Source of the DNA: Paenibacillaceae bacterium
Lineage (GTDB): Bacteria > Bacillota > Bacilli > Paenibacillales > Paenibacillaceae
Assembly: GCA_004134985.1 (NCBI GenBank)
Contig: REGQ01000021.1
Span: 42,078-106,077, forward strand
Length of the DNA stretch: 64,000 nucleotides
Direction of reading: 5' to 3'
Below the pieces are notes generated by a model. It saw only the letters and a list, made by a program, of their open reading frames with translations, searched no databases and was not told where the DNA came from. The position numbers were made by a program, and so were the translations under genes. This document shows positions 52,566 to 62,164 of the stretch, in pieces (position 1 is the stretch's first letter; every line of letters begins with the position of its first letter).

Positions 52566-52972
52566 ATGAATTCAGCCTCCTTGGTTTCATTTAATAATTA
52601 ACTGACTAAACCGCCAAAACCCTCCTTCCCCCATAATAGGTAATCTCATCAGTCGTTAGATTACCTTGCCCAAACTTAGTATCGCGTTCTTACTATGGCA
52701 AGAAGACGAGTTTCAGCCAATGACCACCCTGGATGAAGCGCTTCCATAACTAGTTTAATCCACTTTCATTTGTGAACGAAATACATCAAATCTACAAAAA
52801 CATCCGATTATTTATCTATTTGTCCTTACTTTCACGTAATATGCTAATAAGAGAACACATACTTTTTTACTATTAATACATTAAATTAATATCATAAGTT
52901 CGCTTAAGTTTGTATACCTTTTATAGGATCATGAGCTATAATAGAGGAAATGTCTATTCGAGGTGACGTTAC
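52566..52972. promoter_or_regulatory. Divergent control region, surface operon and GntR-LacI 2
   Basis: This 407-base gap separates the surface operon from repressor 2. It holds the half-site CAAACTTAGTAT (52671-52682) with TTACTAT ten bases on, and CTTAAGTTTGTATACC near 52911. No gene was seen. Confidence 0.55.
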
Positions 52973-54052
52973 ATGAGCAAGAGTGAACCTGTATTACCCA
53001 AATATCAGCAAGTGAAGGATTACGTGCTGTTACACATCGAGAATAAGGAATTTGGCGTTGACGCACGCATTCCAAGCGAATCGGAGTTTTCCAAGCTGTT
53101 GGATGTCAGCTCGATTACGGTGAGAAAAGCATTGACGGAGTTGGTAAATGAGGGGATTATCTATCGGGTCAGGGGAAGAGGAAGCTTTGTCTCCAATCGT
53201 GAAAGCCCGTTAAATGCTAAAACGTTGCATTACGTTACTCTTATTATTTCCGGTCAAGATATGTATGACAGTTCATACATACAGATTATAAAAGGTATTC
53301 AGTCGTTTTTAAGCCAACAGAACTGCAAGCTCATTATCGAATTTGTGGAAAACGACTTTGAACAAGAGCGCAAGCTCATTCTGAAACTAACTCAGACCGA
53401 AACTCGGGGGCTCCTTATTTATTCCGCCGATCCCGATGCGGCAAAAGGATATTTGAACGAACTGCGCAAAAAACAAATCCCTTACGTCATGCTTGACCGC
53501 AGCCCGTCCGGTTATTCAATTGACAGCGTGACCTGCAATAATCACGATGGCGCTTATGAAGCTGTTCAATATTTGATCGCTCAAGGCCATAGGCACATCG
53601 GATTCGCCGCTTATGACTTTCATCTCAGCACAGAAGTTGACCGGTATAACGGATACCGGCATGCCATGACTGATGCGGGTCTTACGCCTAACAAGGACGT
53701 GCGCTATCTCCAAAAAGAGCTGGACTACAATCAGATAGCCGACATCATTCTACGCGGGGAACTAACCGCCCTCTTCTGTGCTAATGATCGGCGCGCTTTG
53801 GAAGTTATCAATGGACTCTCCATGCTTGGGGTCAGCATCCCGAATCAAATATCCGTCATGGGCTTTGATGATTTCGAAGGCTCCAAGTTTGCCAAGATAC
53901 CGTTATCCACTGTCAAACAGTACTTTGAGACATTAGGCTATGAAGGCGCCAAGCTTCTATTCGATAGCAGCAGGGACGATATCCCGCACAGCTACAAGAA
54001 GATCTTGCTGTCGACCGATCTGGTCATCCGTGATTCCACCCGGAAAATATGA
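52973..54052 (+). CDS. GntR-LacI hybrid repressor 2 (AraR-like)
   Basis: A 359-residue paralogue of the repressor at 41949-43019, with the same layout: GntR helix (IPSESEFSKLLDVSSITVRKAL), then a LacI-type effector domain ending FDDFEGSKFAKIPLSTVKQ. The recognition-helix region is identical, while effector-pocket segments differ (for example RSPSGYSIDSVTCNNHDGA versus RFPSGMPVNCVVCNNQDGA). This suggests a shared operator but distinct or overlapping inducers. It is divergent from the surface operon. The ATG has GAGGTGA upstream. Confidence 0.9.
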   Translation: MSKSEPVLPKYQQVKDYVLLHIENKEFGVDARIPSESEFSKLLDVSSITVRKALTELVNEGIIYRVRGRGSFVSNRESPLNAKTLHYVTLIISGQDMYDSSYIQIIKGIQSFLSQQNCKLIIEFVENDFEQERKLILKLTQTETRGLLIYSADPDAAKGYLNELRKKQIPYVMLDRSPSGYSIDSVTCNNHDGAYEAVQYLIAQGHRHIGFAAYDFHLSTEVDRYNGYRHAMTDAGLTPNKDVRYLQKELDYNQIADIILRGELTALFCANDRRALEVINGLSMLGVSIPNQISVMGFDDFEGSKFAKIPLSTVKQYFETLGYEGAKLLFDSSRDDIPHSYKKILLSTDLVIRDSTRKI

Positions 54053-54149
54053 AGTTAAACCAAACCCGATTCTTCATCAGAAGTGCCCCCTTAGAATAGA
54101 CATTTGATTAAACTCCAGGTTTATTCGATGCAATCTAAGCCGTTCATTT

Positions 54150-55010
54150 CTAATGCAAGCGATCGGGTTTGATTCTTCCGCATTGACGGAATCGGTATGG
54201 AGTGATGTTATGCCGTCTTTTGAACAAATCATAGAAATAACTCATGTTGTTCAATCCGATCTCTAGACTAATGTCCACGATATCCATATCCGTGTTAAGC
54301 AGCAAATTTTCCGCGTACGATAATCTCAGCCCGTTAATGAAAACACTTGGCGACATCCCCATGTATTTCTTGAACATGCTGCATAAATAGGCATGCGACT
54401 TGCCCGATAGTTCAACAAGGACGGAGGCTCCCCTTGTAAAATTCTCTTTTTTCTTAGCCTCCACACAAAGGGCAAGCAGCCATTCCGGTTGCCCCATGTC
54501 CTTGTTATGGTCCGGGATTTCCCTAATGTAACGGGAGAAGAGATCCGTGAGCAAAGCTCTGACCTCAGCCTTCAAGACCAGCTTCTGCTCGAGCGGAATG
54601 AATTGAAGCTGGTCCAGACGGTAACGAACATACTCCTTCTCCATCTTGGTCAGAAGGATCGTCGGCGGCAGTTCAGGCTCGATCAGTCTTTCGCTCGGAA
54701 ACCCACCTCCCAGGAATACGAATAAATCAAAAATGACCTCTTTGTTAAACGACAGATTAATGAACACGCAGTCCTCTTCACTCGGCTGTTCATAGCAATG
54801 GACATCCCGATCCCGTATGAACACTAACGTATTTTCTTGCAGAAGCTGACGATGGCCATTAATGATATGAAAGACGCTGCCTTTCAGAATGAGAAACAAT
54901 TCGAAGAAATCATGCGTATGCATGCCGATCGTATCGTTAATCGAAGAGATAAGCCGGTAGTGCGCTTGGATGTCCGGATCGATACCGTCTTCCGCTAGAA
55001 GCTTCATCAT
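54150..55010 (-). CDS. AraC-family regulator with cupin sensor domain
   Basis: A sugar-responsive transcription factor of about 286 residues. I use the ATG at 55010 (AAGGGAAGA upstream); the next codon is also ATG. The N-terminal cupin (about 20-120: HTHDFFELFLILKGSVFHIINGH) senses the ligand, and the C-terminal AraC HTH spans about 185-280 (SPSVFINGLRLSYAENLLLNTDMDIVDISLEIG). It is divergent from the GT108-like gene 145 bases away, and probably activates it. Rhamnose/arabinose-type AraC sensors are the nearest layout, but the ligand cannot be named. Confidence 0.88.
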   Translation of the reverse strand: MMKLLAEDGIDPDIQAHYRLISSINDTIGMHTHDFFELFLILKGSVFHIINGHRQLLQENTLVFIRDRDVHCYEQPSEEDCVFINLSFNKEVIFDLFVFLGGGFPSERLIEPELPPTILLTKMEKEYVRYRLDQLQFIPLEQKLVLKAEVRALLTDLFSRYIREIPDHNKDMGQPEWLLALCVEAKKKENFTRGASVLVELSGKSHAYLCSMFKKYMGMSPSVFINGLRLSYAENLLLNTDMDIVDISLEIGLNNMSYFYDLFKRRHNITPYRFRQCGRIKPDRLH

Positions 55011-55154
55011 AACTAATCTTCCCTTTTCATATAAAGTGGTTAACAAAATCAAAATACAATAATTAATCTGAAATATAGACAAGATATTCCTGATCCCTCC
55101 CATTAAGATATTAGTTATAAGGAATACAACCAATTGAAGGGAGATTCATAAAAG

Positions 55155-56111
55155 ATGAAATTAAAGGAGCAACGCTTGTTATTCGAATCAACCAAACACA
55201 TTTACGAGAGCGTGAAAGTACACTTCCATGGCGTCGAGGGCTTCGACGTCTATAATCCGTCTATCCCGTTCGAATGGAATGGTAAACGTTATATTTACGG
55301 GCGCGTAGAAAAGCGGCATGAATGGGCACGCTCTTGGGTTCGCTTATTCGAAGAAAGCGGTCAGGATGAATGGACACTTGTACCTGATACGATGATTTAT
55401 CAGCTTGAGGACCCTTATATCAGCATTGTTGAGAAGCAGATTGTATTGGGGGGGACGCACGTTCGCTTCAATCAAGGGCAGCTAGACACATACTACGGCT
55501 ATTTCTACAAGGGCCAAGATCTTCACGATCTGCTTTATTTTACGACAGGTCCGGACTATATGAAGGATATTCGTCTTGTACAGCTCTCCGGCAACAAGAT
55601 CGGCGTCTTCTCAAGGCCGCGTAACGAAGAAGTACGCAGGTTATACAAGAGTGAATCGCTAATCGGCTTCACGATCATTAATAGCCTGGATGAATTGTCC
55701 TCAGAAGTGATCGAGAATGCTCCATATATTGCCGGACTGTTTCAAGAGGACGAATGGGGTGGCTGTAATCAAGCTTATCTGCTAGCGAGCGGAAAGATCG
55801 GCGTCATCGGCCATATCTGTTACAAGACGGTCGACGAGTCGGATCAATGGACGCTGTCCTATATGAACATGTCCTTCGTTCTGGACCCGGCTACCAATCA
55901 ATTCGAGAATCTGAAAATTATCGGCACCCGTACATGCTATCCGGAAGGTCCTGCCAAGAAGTCCGATCTGACGGATTGCGCCTTCACCTCAGGTATCGAA
56001 ATGCGCGCAGATGGTAAAGTTGATCTGTACAGCGGCATCGGCGATACCGAGGTCGGCCGTATCGTTATTGACTATCCGTTCGAGAAGGAAGGTCCTATCG
56101 TAAACACCTAA
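55155..56111 (+). CDS. DUF1861/GT108-like beta-mannoside phosphorylase or mannosyltransferase
   Basis: A 318-residue cytoplasmic five-bladed propeller-type protein of the DUF1861 family. Motifs are FDVYNPSIPFEWNGKRYIYGRVEKR, GGTHV, KDIRLVQLSGNKIGVFSRPR and the late LTDCAFTSGIEMR (each segment partial). Leishmania homologues, placed in family GT108, make and phosphorolyse beta-1,2-mannan, and bacterial members are proposed to act on beta-mannosides. Here the neighbours are an AraC regulator and a GH38 alpha-mannosidase, consistent with mannoside breakdown. The ATG follows AAGGGAG. Exact linkage and direction of reaction are unproven. Confidence 0.78.
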   Translation: MKLKEQRLLFESTKHIYESVKVHFHGVEGFDVYNPSIPFEWNGKRYIYGRVEKRHEWARSWVRLFEESGQDEWTLVPDTMIYQLEDPYISIVEKQIVLGGTHVRFNQGQLDTYYGYFYKGQDLHDLLYFTTGPDYMKDIRLVQLSGNKIGVFSRPRNEEVRRLYKSESLIGFTIINSLDELSSEVIENAPYIAGLFQEDEWGGCNQAYLLASGKIGVIGHICYKTVDESDQWTLSYMNMSFVLDPATNQFENLKIIGTRTCYPEGPAKKSDLTDCAFTSGIEMRADGKVDLYSGIGDTEVGRIVIDYPFEKEGPIVNT

Positions 56112-56155
56112 TCAGCCGCCAAATTTACAGTGGCCATGCATCCTTTATTGAACGA

Positions 56156-56203
56156 TGACCCCTATGTAGGGAACTTTAGAAAAAGCGCCCTACATAGAGG
56201 TCA
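56156..56203. terminator. Hairpin between convergent mannoside genes
   Basis: A 16-bp near-perfect stem: TGACC and CTATGTAGGG (from 56156) pair with CCCTACATAG and GGTCA (to 56203), one mismatch. It serves both the GT108-like gene and the GH38 gene. Confidence 0.7.
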
Positions 56204-56244
56204 ATGAGGCTCCAGCATCTGACCATACGCACTGCTTTCGGCTC

Positions 56245-59200
56245 TTAGTTAACGCCAAGCCGAATTGTCTTCACTTCGAATGGTCTGAACGAAAGACCTA
56301 TCGTATGTCCGTCATGTCGAAGTTCACCGGACACTTCCTCAAGCATATTCGTTTCTTTTACATTGTCGATCGCACCGCTTGGTGTTAAATTACACGATAT
56401 CGAGCCTCCCTTGCTCTCATATAACCGAATAATCCAATCACCCGATTCGTCCTCAGCAAGCTTAACCGTCTCTACAATAACATCTCTGTTGTCTACTTGA
56501 ATGAAGGATTGCTGTTCAATTCGATCCCCTTTAGACGATATCGTCAAAGGATAATTTAATTCGTATGCTTCATGAACGACGGGACTGTCGACAAACGCGC
56601 CATTCCACACCGTAAATCCATAATTAAATGTGTGTGTCCCTTGATCTGACGTTTCATCCGGATACGTCGGCGCCCGAAGCAGGGTTAGGCTCATCGTGTT
56701 ATCGTCAACAGAAATTCCATACTTGCAGTCGTTAAGTAACGCGAATCCGCGGTTCGCCTCTGCTAGCGCTGACCATTTGTGCTGACTCACTTCGTAACGA
56801 TCGGCATCATGCGGGCGTGAAGCATGGTTAGGTCTCTTGACGTAGCCAAACTGGATTTCCTGCATGGACTCGTGTGCATGAATGCGGACAGGAAAATCCA
56901 CTTTTAGCAGCTTGTTCGTTTCATGCCAATGAATCGTCGTTTGAAATTCTATGCGACGGCTACCGGCACGAACACGAATATCTTGGATCATTGTCGATTT
57001 ATTCAGTTCGCGTTCAATCCGAATATTTGCGAAGATCGGTCCATTCGCGGTAATGTCAACCTTGGCTCTTGAATGTAGCTCGATCTGTGCTGCGCGGTAA
57101 CGCCGGTCAATCTCCCAAGCATCAAAGTCAGATGGCTGGTCCCTATACATCCGCATAACATTGCAGGTATCCGCTGCCCATTCTGTCCTGGTTTCTTTAT
57201 CAATAATGCTGGTAAGCTCGCCCTGCTCATTGATTTCAATCAAGAAAAACTCATTTTCAATATGCGAAGCCGTTGCGGATACTGCCGATCCATCAGCAAC
57301 GTGCACTGCGTTCTTCGTTTGTTCCACTGGATACGTAGACCACCCCATGGAAGGAGCTTCAACCTCGGTATAGCAAATGCCTTCATGCCATTGAATCGGC
57401 AGAGCTGCTCCGTTCTCGTCCAATATACCGTTTACTCCCTCAGGTAAGGCAACGATATCCCTTCTTGGCCAAGACAGTGAATTAAAGACTGTAATGTGAG
57501 AAGTCGCGCCTTCTGTGAGTGACTCTCTTACGTCAACAGCCATCTCATAAACACGCTTATTTAACTTCATCAACTCGGCCTGCGCTTCCTCATGAACACG
57601 ATGAATCGAAGATCCCGGTAAAATATCATGGAATTGATGGAGCAATAGAATCTTCCATAAACGATCCATTTCTTTGTACGAATATTCTCTGTTATGAAGC
57701 TGATGAGCGACAGCACCCCAAAGTTCTATCTCGCGGAAACCGATCTCAGTCTTCCGATTCAGCTTTTTGATCATCGCTTGTGTCGTATAAGTTCCTCTGT
57801 GAGCGGAATAATAGAGCTCTCCTACATATTTAGCATTCGGAATGCCTCTTTCAATTTGATCCTCATAGAATTCGATCGGTGAACCATGCTTCGTTTTAGG
57901 AGCACCTTCCAAGTTTTCTAGCCTGCGCAGAAACTCCAAATCATCCCGATTGGAACCGCCGCCCCCGTCTCCATGTCCGAATTGTGTGAGCCGGGTAGAA
58001 ATGCCTTCCATCTGGACACGATCGTTCCATTGGTTTATTAAGAACGATGGGTTGATCCGAATCGGGTAGTATTCACCGTAGTTCAGCAGATGAGACAAGA
58101 TTTGCGTTCCATCGATCCCTTCCCACATGAACGTGTTGTATGGAAACGGATCTCCAATATTATCATAGGTTCCAAACATTTTAACGGATCCAAAATATTT
58201 GAGCCCACAGCCTTTCATGATCTGTGGCAGGTTCCCGGAATAGCCGAATACATCAGGCAGCCACAGCATTTCGTTATCCACTCCGAATTCGTCTTTAAAG
58301 AACCGTTTGCCGTGTAGCGCTTGGCGAATCAGACTCTCTCCACTAGGCAAATTCGTATCGGGTTCGACCCACATCCCGCCTTCTGGAATGATTTTACCTT
58401 CCTTTACTGCCTGTTTCATCCGTTTATACAATTCAGGATACAGCGTTTTGACCAACTGGAACAAATACGGCTGACTCTGGACGTAGCGATATTCGGGATA
58501 TTCATCCATGAGAGCAAGCTGATTGGACATGGTCCGCGCAATCTTCCGCTTTGTTTCCTCAATCGGCCACAACCAAGCGATATCCAGATGAGATTGTCCC
58601 ATAAGGTATAACGTAGGGGCTGTCGAACCGTTCACACAGGCCAAGAGAGGCTCCATTAACTGCCGACATTGTTTCACGTTCTCCTCAAGCACTTCCTGGC
58701 GCAGAGTCAAATCAATAATCGAAAAGACCTGTGTCAGACATCGATCTATCTCGGCAACACGCAGTGATTTCGCATCCATATGATTTCGAAGATCATACAA
58801 ACACTCCAAATCGATAAAAAATTGATATACTTCCTCTTCAAAAATGCACAGATGTGACTCTCCGAGCCTTGGCTTCTTATCGTCATGGCCCGCGTAGGCT
58901 TCTGCGACAATTTCGAACTGCTCGCCTGATTGTGCAGAACGGGTTAAAGTCACATGATGGTGTTGAAGGTCCATCGCACCGCTTACTTTATCATTAATAT
59001 ACACGGTCGCTTCCGACCCAAAGTCCAGCATTGCCGCAAGCCGTTTACCTTCCGCCTCTGTTGGGACCGAAATAGCCGACCGGAACCAGCTATACATCCA
59101 ATTTTCGCCCCAGTATTGACCGGGAGCTATGCTCTGAAAAGATTTCCCTTCAAGTTCATTGATTGACAGATGCTCCATCGTTACAAATCCAGAGAAATCG

Positions 59201-59286
59201 ATCCTAGCAATTTTTGTGAAAATAAATTGATTTCTTTTCTTTAACAACTTCTCGACGTGGAATAAAATCTCTTTTTTAGTAGTCAA
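56245..59286 (-). CDS. GH38 alpha-mannosidase
   Basis: A zinc-dependent retaining alpha-mannosidase, 1013 residues, no signal peptide. The N-terminal beta-sandwich (about 1-215) is typical of bacterial class III enzymes. The zinc motif is GQSHLDIAWLWP near residue 233, the nucleophile Asp lies in LWLPDVFGYSGNLPQI near 343, and a later zinc/active-site His is in LHQFHDILPGSS near 560. The rest is the usual mannosidase C-terminal domains. It starts at TTG 59286 with GGGAG seven bases upstream. It lies downstream of the sugar importer on the same strand but beyond a terminator, and is convergent with the GT108-like gene. Confidence 0.92.
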   Translation of the reverse strand: MTTKKEILFHVEKLLKKRNQFIFTKIARIDFSGFVTMEHLSINELEGKSFQSIAPGQYWGENWMYSWFRSAISVPTEAEGKRLAAMLDFGSEATVYINDKVSGAMDLQHHHVTLTRSAQSGEQFEIVAEAYAGHDDKKPRLGESHLCIFEEEVYQFFIDLECLYDLRNHMDAKSLRVAEIDRCLTQVFSIIDLTLRQEVLEENVKQCRQLMEPLLACVNGSTAPTLYLMGQSHLDIAWLWPIEETKRKIARTMSNQLALMDEYPEYRYVQSQPYLFQLVKTLYPELYKRMKQAVKEGKIIPEGGMWVEPDTNLPSGESLIRQALHGKRFFKDEFGVDNEMLWLPDVFGYSGNLPQIMKGCGLKYFGSVKMFGTYDNIGDPFPYNTFMWEGIDGTQILSHLLNYGEYYPIRINPSFLINQWNDRVQMEGISTRLTQFGHGDGGGGSNRDDLEFLRRLENLEGAPKTKHGSPIEFYEDQIERGIPNAKYVGELYYSAHRGTYTTQAMIKKLNRKTEIGFREIELWGAVAHQLHNREYSYKEMDRLWKILLLHQFHDILPGSSIHRVHEEAQAELMKLNKRVYEMAVDVRESLTEGATSHITVFNSLSWPRRDIVALPEGVNGILDENGAALPIQWHEGICYTEVEAPSMGWSTYPVEQTKNAVHVADGSAVSATASHIENEFFLIEINEQGELTSIIDKETRTEWAADTCNVMRMYRDQPSDFDAWEIDRRYRAAQIELHSRAKVDITANGPIFANIRIERELNKSTMIQDIRVRAGSRRIEFQTTIHWHETNKLLKVDFPVRIHAHESMQEIQFGYVKRPNHASRPHDADRYEVSQHKWSALAEANRGFALLNDCKYGISVDDNTMSLTLLRAPTYPDETSDQGTHTFNYGFTVWNGAFVDSPVVHEAYELNYPLTISSKGDRIEQQSFIQVDNRDVIVETVKLAEDESGDWIIRLYESKGGSISCNLTPSGAIDNVKETNMLEEVSGELRHDGHTIGLSFRPFEVKTIRLGVN

Positions 59287-59402
59287 GTTTTCGCTCCCAT
59301 CTTATTAATGATTAATGTTTGAACCAACTAACAGGGGCGACTGCCATGAAATGTGCTGTGCAATTGGTTGACGATAAAATTCAGTCGCTAGTGTTGGCCT
59401 CT

Positions 59403-59449
59403 AAAAAGACATCCCACCGCCGCAAACTGCTGCAGAGGGACGTCTTTTT
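59403..59449 (-). terminator. Terminator of the sugar ABC importer operon
   Basis: AAAAAGACGTCCC (minus strand) pairs with GGGATGTCTTTTT with one mismatch, ending in five Ts. It lies 20 bases after the binding-protein stop. Confidence 0.85.
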
Positions 59450-59470
59450 CCCATTACCGAGCCGCTTTAT

Positions 59471-61135
59471 TTAATTGCCCATCGCTCTTTGAGCGGCATC
59501 GTTGTGGATCTTCAACACTTTTTCAACATCACCCATACCTTTGACTTTGTTGATAAATGAGTCCCAGTTATCAAAGCTCTCCTTGCCAGAGACAAATCTG
59601 GCTTCTTGTTCCTCAATATACGTTTTTATTGGTGTCATAATTTCCGCAATCTGCTGGCTTTCATCTTGGGTAAATTGAACCGTTGGCGCATCGTACCAGG
59701 CTGGTACATACTCATTTTGAGGCATTGGCAAGTTTCTTAAAAACTCATTTTTTTCAATCGCCACTTCTTCATACTTACCATCAAAATAAGTAAAATCAAT
59801 TGCAGCAAAATCTACGAATGCGCTCGCATCATTGGACACCTGTAATCCTGGTCTATAACTTTTACTTGCACGAATACCATACTTGTCTCCAACAACCCAT
59901 GGATCATCTGCATTCTTAAATTCATCAACAAATGTGGGGTTGCCTTCTGAATTCAATTCATAAGTGGTTCCCTCAATTCCCCAAGTTAGAAGTCTCATAA
60001 CCTCAGGATCATACTGCAAATCAATAAATTTAATCAATTCTTCAGGATTTTTGGCAGTAGAGCTAATGCAGTAGGCCCCCCAACCCAAGTCTGGCGTATT
60101 TGCGTTTACAGCGTTCTGCCATGCTGTGCCATACTTAGGGTTTGCCGGGTACAACGATACTGCAAAAATTTTACCGTCATTAGCGGTTCTAGTATAATTA
60201 GCTGGATCAGTAAACCATTGAGTCAACCAAATAAAGTTATCTCCATTCAGCGCCTTTTGTTTAATCAAATCATCCGTATCAACCAAATATTCTGGATCTA
60301 ACAATCCTCCTGCATAAAGTTTATAAGCAAATTCAAGCGCATCCCTATAGCCTGGCTCGAAGATGCCATGCACAAACTTGCCTCCATCCCAATAAATTTC
60401 GTTCTGCACATGATTCGCATTAAATATAGACCTTAAGCTCTTCCATCTCGTATTAATCGGATATTTGTTGGGATAAAGCTCTTTAAGCTCCTTAGCTGCT
60501 TCATAGAGTTCGTCAAAAGTTTCAGGCATTTTTATATTATGTTTTTCAAATAAATCGTATCGATATGCAGAAGCGTTTTGAATCAGCATCCCTTTATCGG
60601 AAGGAAATCTTGGTGTAGACGTTTCTTTAAAGTAATACATACTTCCATCGGCATTTGTCGTGCGCTCCAACCCATCTTTAACCTGGCCAAGGAAATTCAT
60701 GTAATTAGGCATACTGTCTTTGTACTGGCTGAAATCGAGAATCTGACCTTGCTCAGCCATTTCAGCTGTATCATAGAATAACGGAGCTGCAAAGAAATCT
60801 GTCAAATTATTACTAGCAATTTCAAGCTTTACTTTCGAGTCATAATCAGATGCTGGAATGTAGTTCCAGTCTATCTCAATTTTTTTGCCCATTTTCTCTT
60901 CCATCAACTTTATCCATTCTTTGTAGACGATGCTGTTTGTATTATCCACTCCATTTGATTGAGCAGTTACGGAAAATTTAAATGTTTCAATAACTTGACC
61001 TTTATCATTGGCATCTGATTCTTGATTTTTGTTTGGTTTAACCTGGTTGTTTGCGTCAGAACAGCCTGTTGCCAATACAAACACCATAGAAACTACCATT
61101 AATAAGAGAATAAAGGTTTTTGATTTCTTATCCAT
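59471..61135 (-). CDS. Sugar-binding lipoprotein (LplA type)
   Basis: The extracellular receptor of the sugar importer, 554 residues, anchored through Cys25 (lipobox LATGC). LplA-type traits include a long N-terminal beta strand FKFSVTAQSN, TFDELYEAAKELKELYPNKYP and YDPEVMRLLTWGIEGTTYEL (key pattern: GIEG-x-x-Y). Length about 550 is usual for LplA-type receptors, larger than family 1 proteins. Such systems import oligosaccharides and rely on a shared MsmX-type ATPase; none is encoded here. The ATG has GGGGGG upstream. Confidence 0.92.
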   Translation of the reverse strand: MDKKSKTFILLLMVVSMVFVLATGCSDANNQVKPNKNQESDANDKGQVIETFKFSVTAQSNGVDNTNSIVYKEWIKLMEEKMGKKIEIDWNYIPASDYDSKVKLEIASNNLTDFFAAPLFYDTAEMAEQGQILDFSQYKDSMPNYMNFLGQVKDGLERTTNADGSMYYFKETSTPRFPSDKGMLIQNASAYRYDLFEKHNIKMPETFDELYEAAKELKELYPNKYPINTRWKSLRSIFNANHVQNEIYWDGGKFVHGIFEPGYRDALEFAYKLYAGGLLDPEYLVDTDDLIKQKALNGDNFIWLTQWFTDPANYTRTANDGKIFAVSLYPANPKYGTAWQNAVNANTPDLGWGAYCISSTAKNPEELIKFIDLQYDPEVMRLLTWGIEGTTYELNSEGNPTFVDEFKNADDPWVVGDKYGIRASKSYRPGLQVSNDASAFVDFAAIDFTYFDGKYEEVAIEKNEFLRNLPMPQNEYVPAWYDAPTVQFTQDESQQIAEIMTPIKTYIEEQEARFVSGKESFDNWDSFINKVKGMGDVEKVLKIHNDAAQRAMGN

Positions 61136-61257
61136 ATGAACCCCCCAGATAAATTAGTTATTATTATAATAATGTAAGAGATCGTATGTACTTATTTATA
61201 CATTCACCTCCCCACCACGATCCACTCACGGTTTTGCATCTTGGCATCATGTTATGC

Positions 61258-62154
61258 TTATCCCTTAATTGACCCTACGAACATACCCTTCGTAAAGTAC
61301 TTTTGGAAAAAAGGATAGATAACCATAATTGGAAACATGGTAATTACAATTACAGCCATTCTAATGGACTGAGGATCAAGTTGTGTTCCTTGTGCATTGA
61401 CAGCGACACTGCCTGCCCCCACCCTTCCTTGTATAGCCGTATTATCAAATGTAAACAAATAGTTTCTCAGGATCATTTGCAGGGGATATTTATCTTGACT
61501 CTGGAGATATATCAAAGCTTCGAACCAAGCATTCCAACTTCCCACGATGCCGAATAATGCAAACGTCGCAAGCAATGGCTTCGATAAAGGTAAAATGACT
61601 TTAAATAAAACCACAACTTCGTTTGCTCCATCAATAAGTGCGGCATCTTTTAATTCGGATGGAATGTTGGAAAAAAACGTCCTGAATAGAAACACATTAT
61701 ATGCTCCCACCGCAGCCGGCAAGATCATAACCCAAAATGTGTTCAACATACCCAAGCTGCGTATAAGCAGATACGTAGGGATTAATCCTCCGCTAAAAAA
61801 CATCGTTATCATTAAAACAATGGTGAGAAATTTCTTGCCAATAAACCCTTCAATGGTAAGTGGATAAGCAAATAAAGATGTAAATAACAGCATCACAAAA
61901 GTAGAAGCGAGCGCATAAAAAATCGAATTCATATACCCCGTATAAATAAATCGATCTTTAAATATATCCACATACGCTTGCAGATTGAACCCCTGAGGCC
62001 ATATTGTAATACTCCCTCCAGAAACACTGCGCGAGTCACTCATGGAGATGGATATAATATTCAACATTGGATACAGGACAGCAATGAGGATTAGGAGCAT
62101 AATGATGATATTAAAAACATCAAACACTCTAGAACCTAAACTTTCCCTTCTCAT
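61258..62154 (-). CDS. Sugar ABC permease (LplC/YtcP type)
   Basis: A channel subunit of 298 residues with six helices. The start SLGSRVFDVFNIIIMLLIL and the conserved end FFQKYFTKGMFVGSIKG are hallmarks of LplC-type permeases. The EAA loop reads ELKDAALIDGANEVVVLFKVILP (key: E-x3-A-x3-DGA, then LP). The ATG follows AAGGGGGAG. Ten bases separate it from the partner permease. Confidence 0.93.
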   Translation of the reverse strand: MRRESLGSRVFDVFNIIIMLLILIAVLYPMLNIISISMSDSRSVSGGSITIWPQGFNLQAYVDIFKDRFIYTGYMNSIFYALASTFVMLLFTSLFAYPLTIEGFIGKKFLTIVLMITMFFSGGLIPTYLLIRSLGMLNTFWVMILPAAVGAYNVFLFRTFFSNIPSELKDAALIDGANEVVVLFKVILPLSKPLLATFALFGIVGSWNAWFEALIYLQSQDKYPLQMILRNYLFTFDNTAIQGRVGAGSVAVNAQGTQLDPQSIRMAVIVITMFPIMVIYPFFQKYFTKGMFVGSIKG

Positions 62155-62164
62155 ATTCTCCCCC

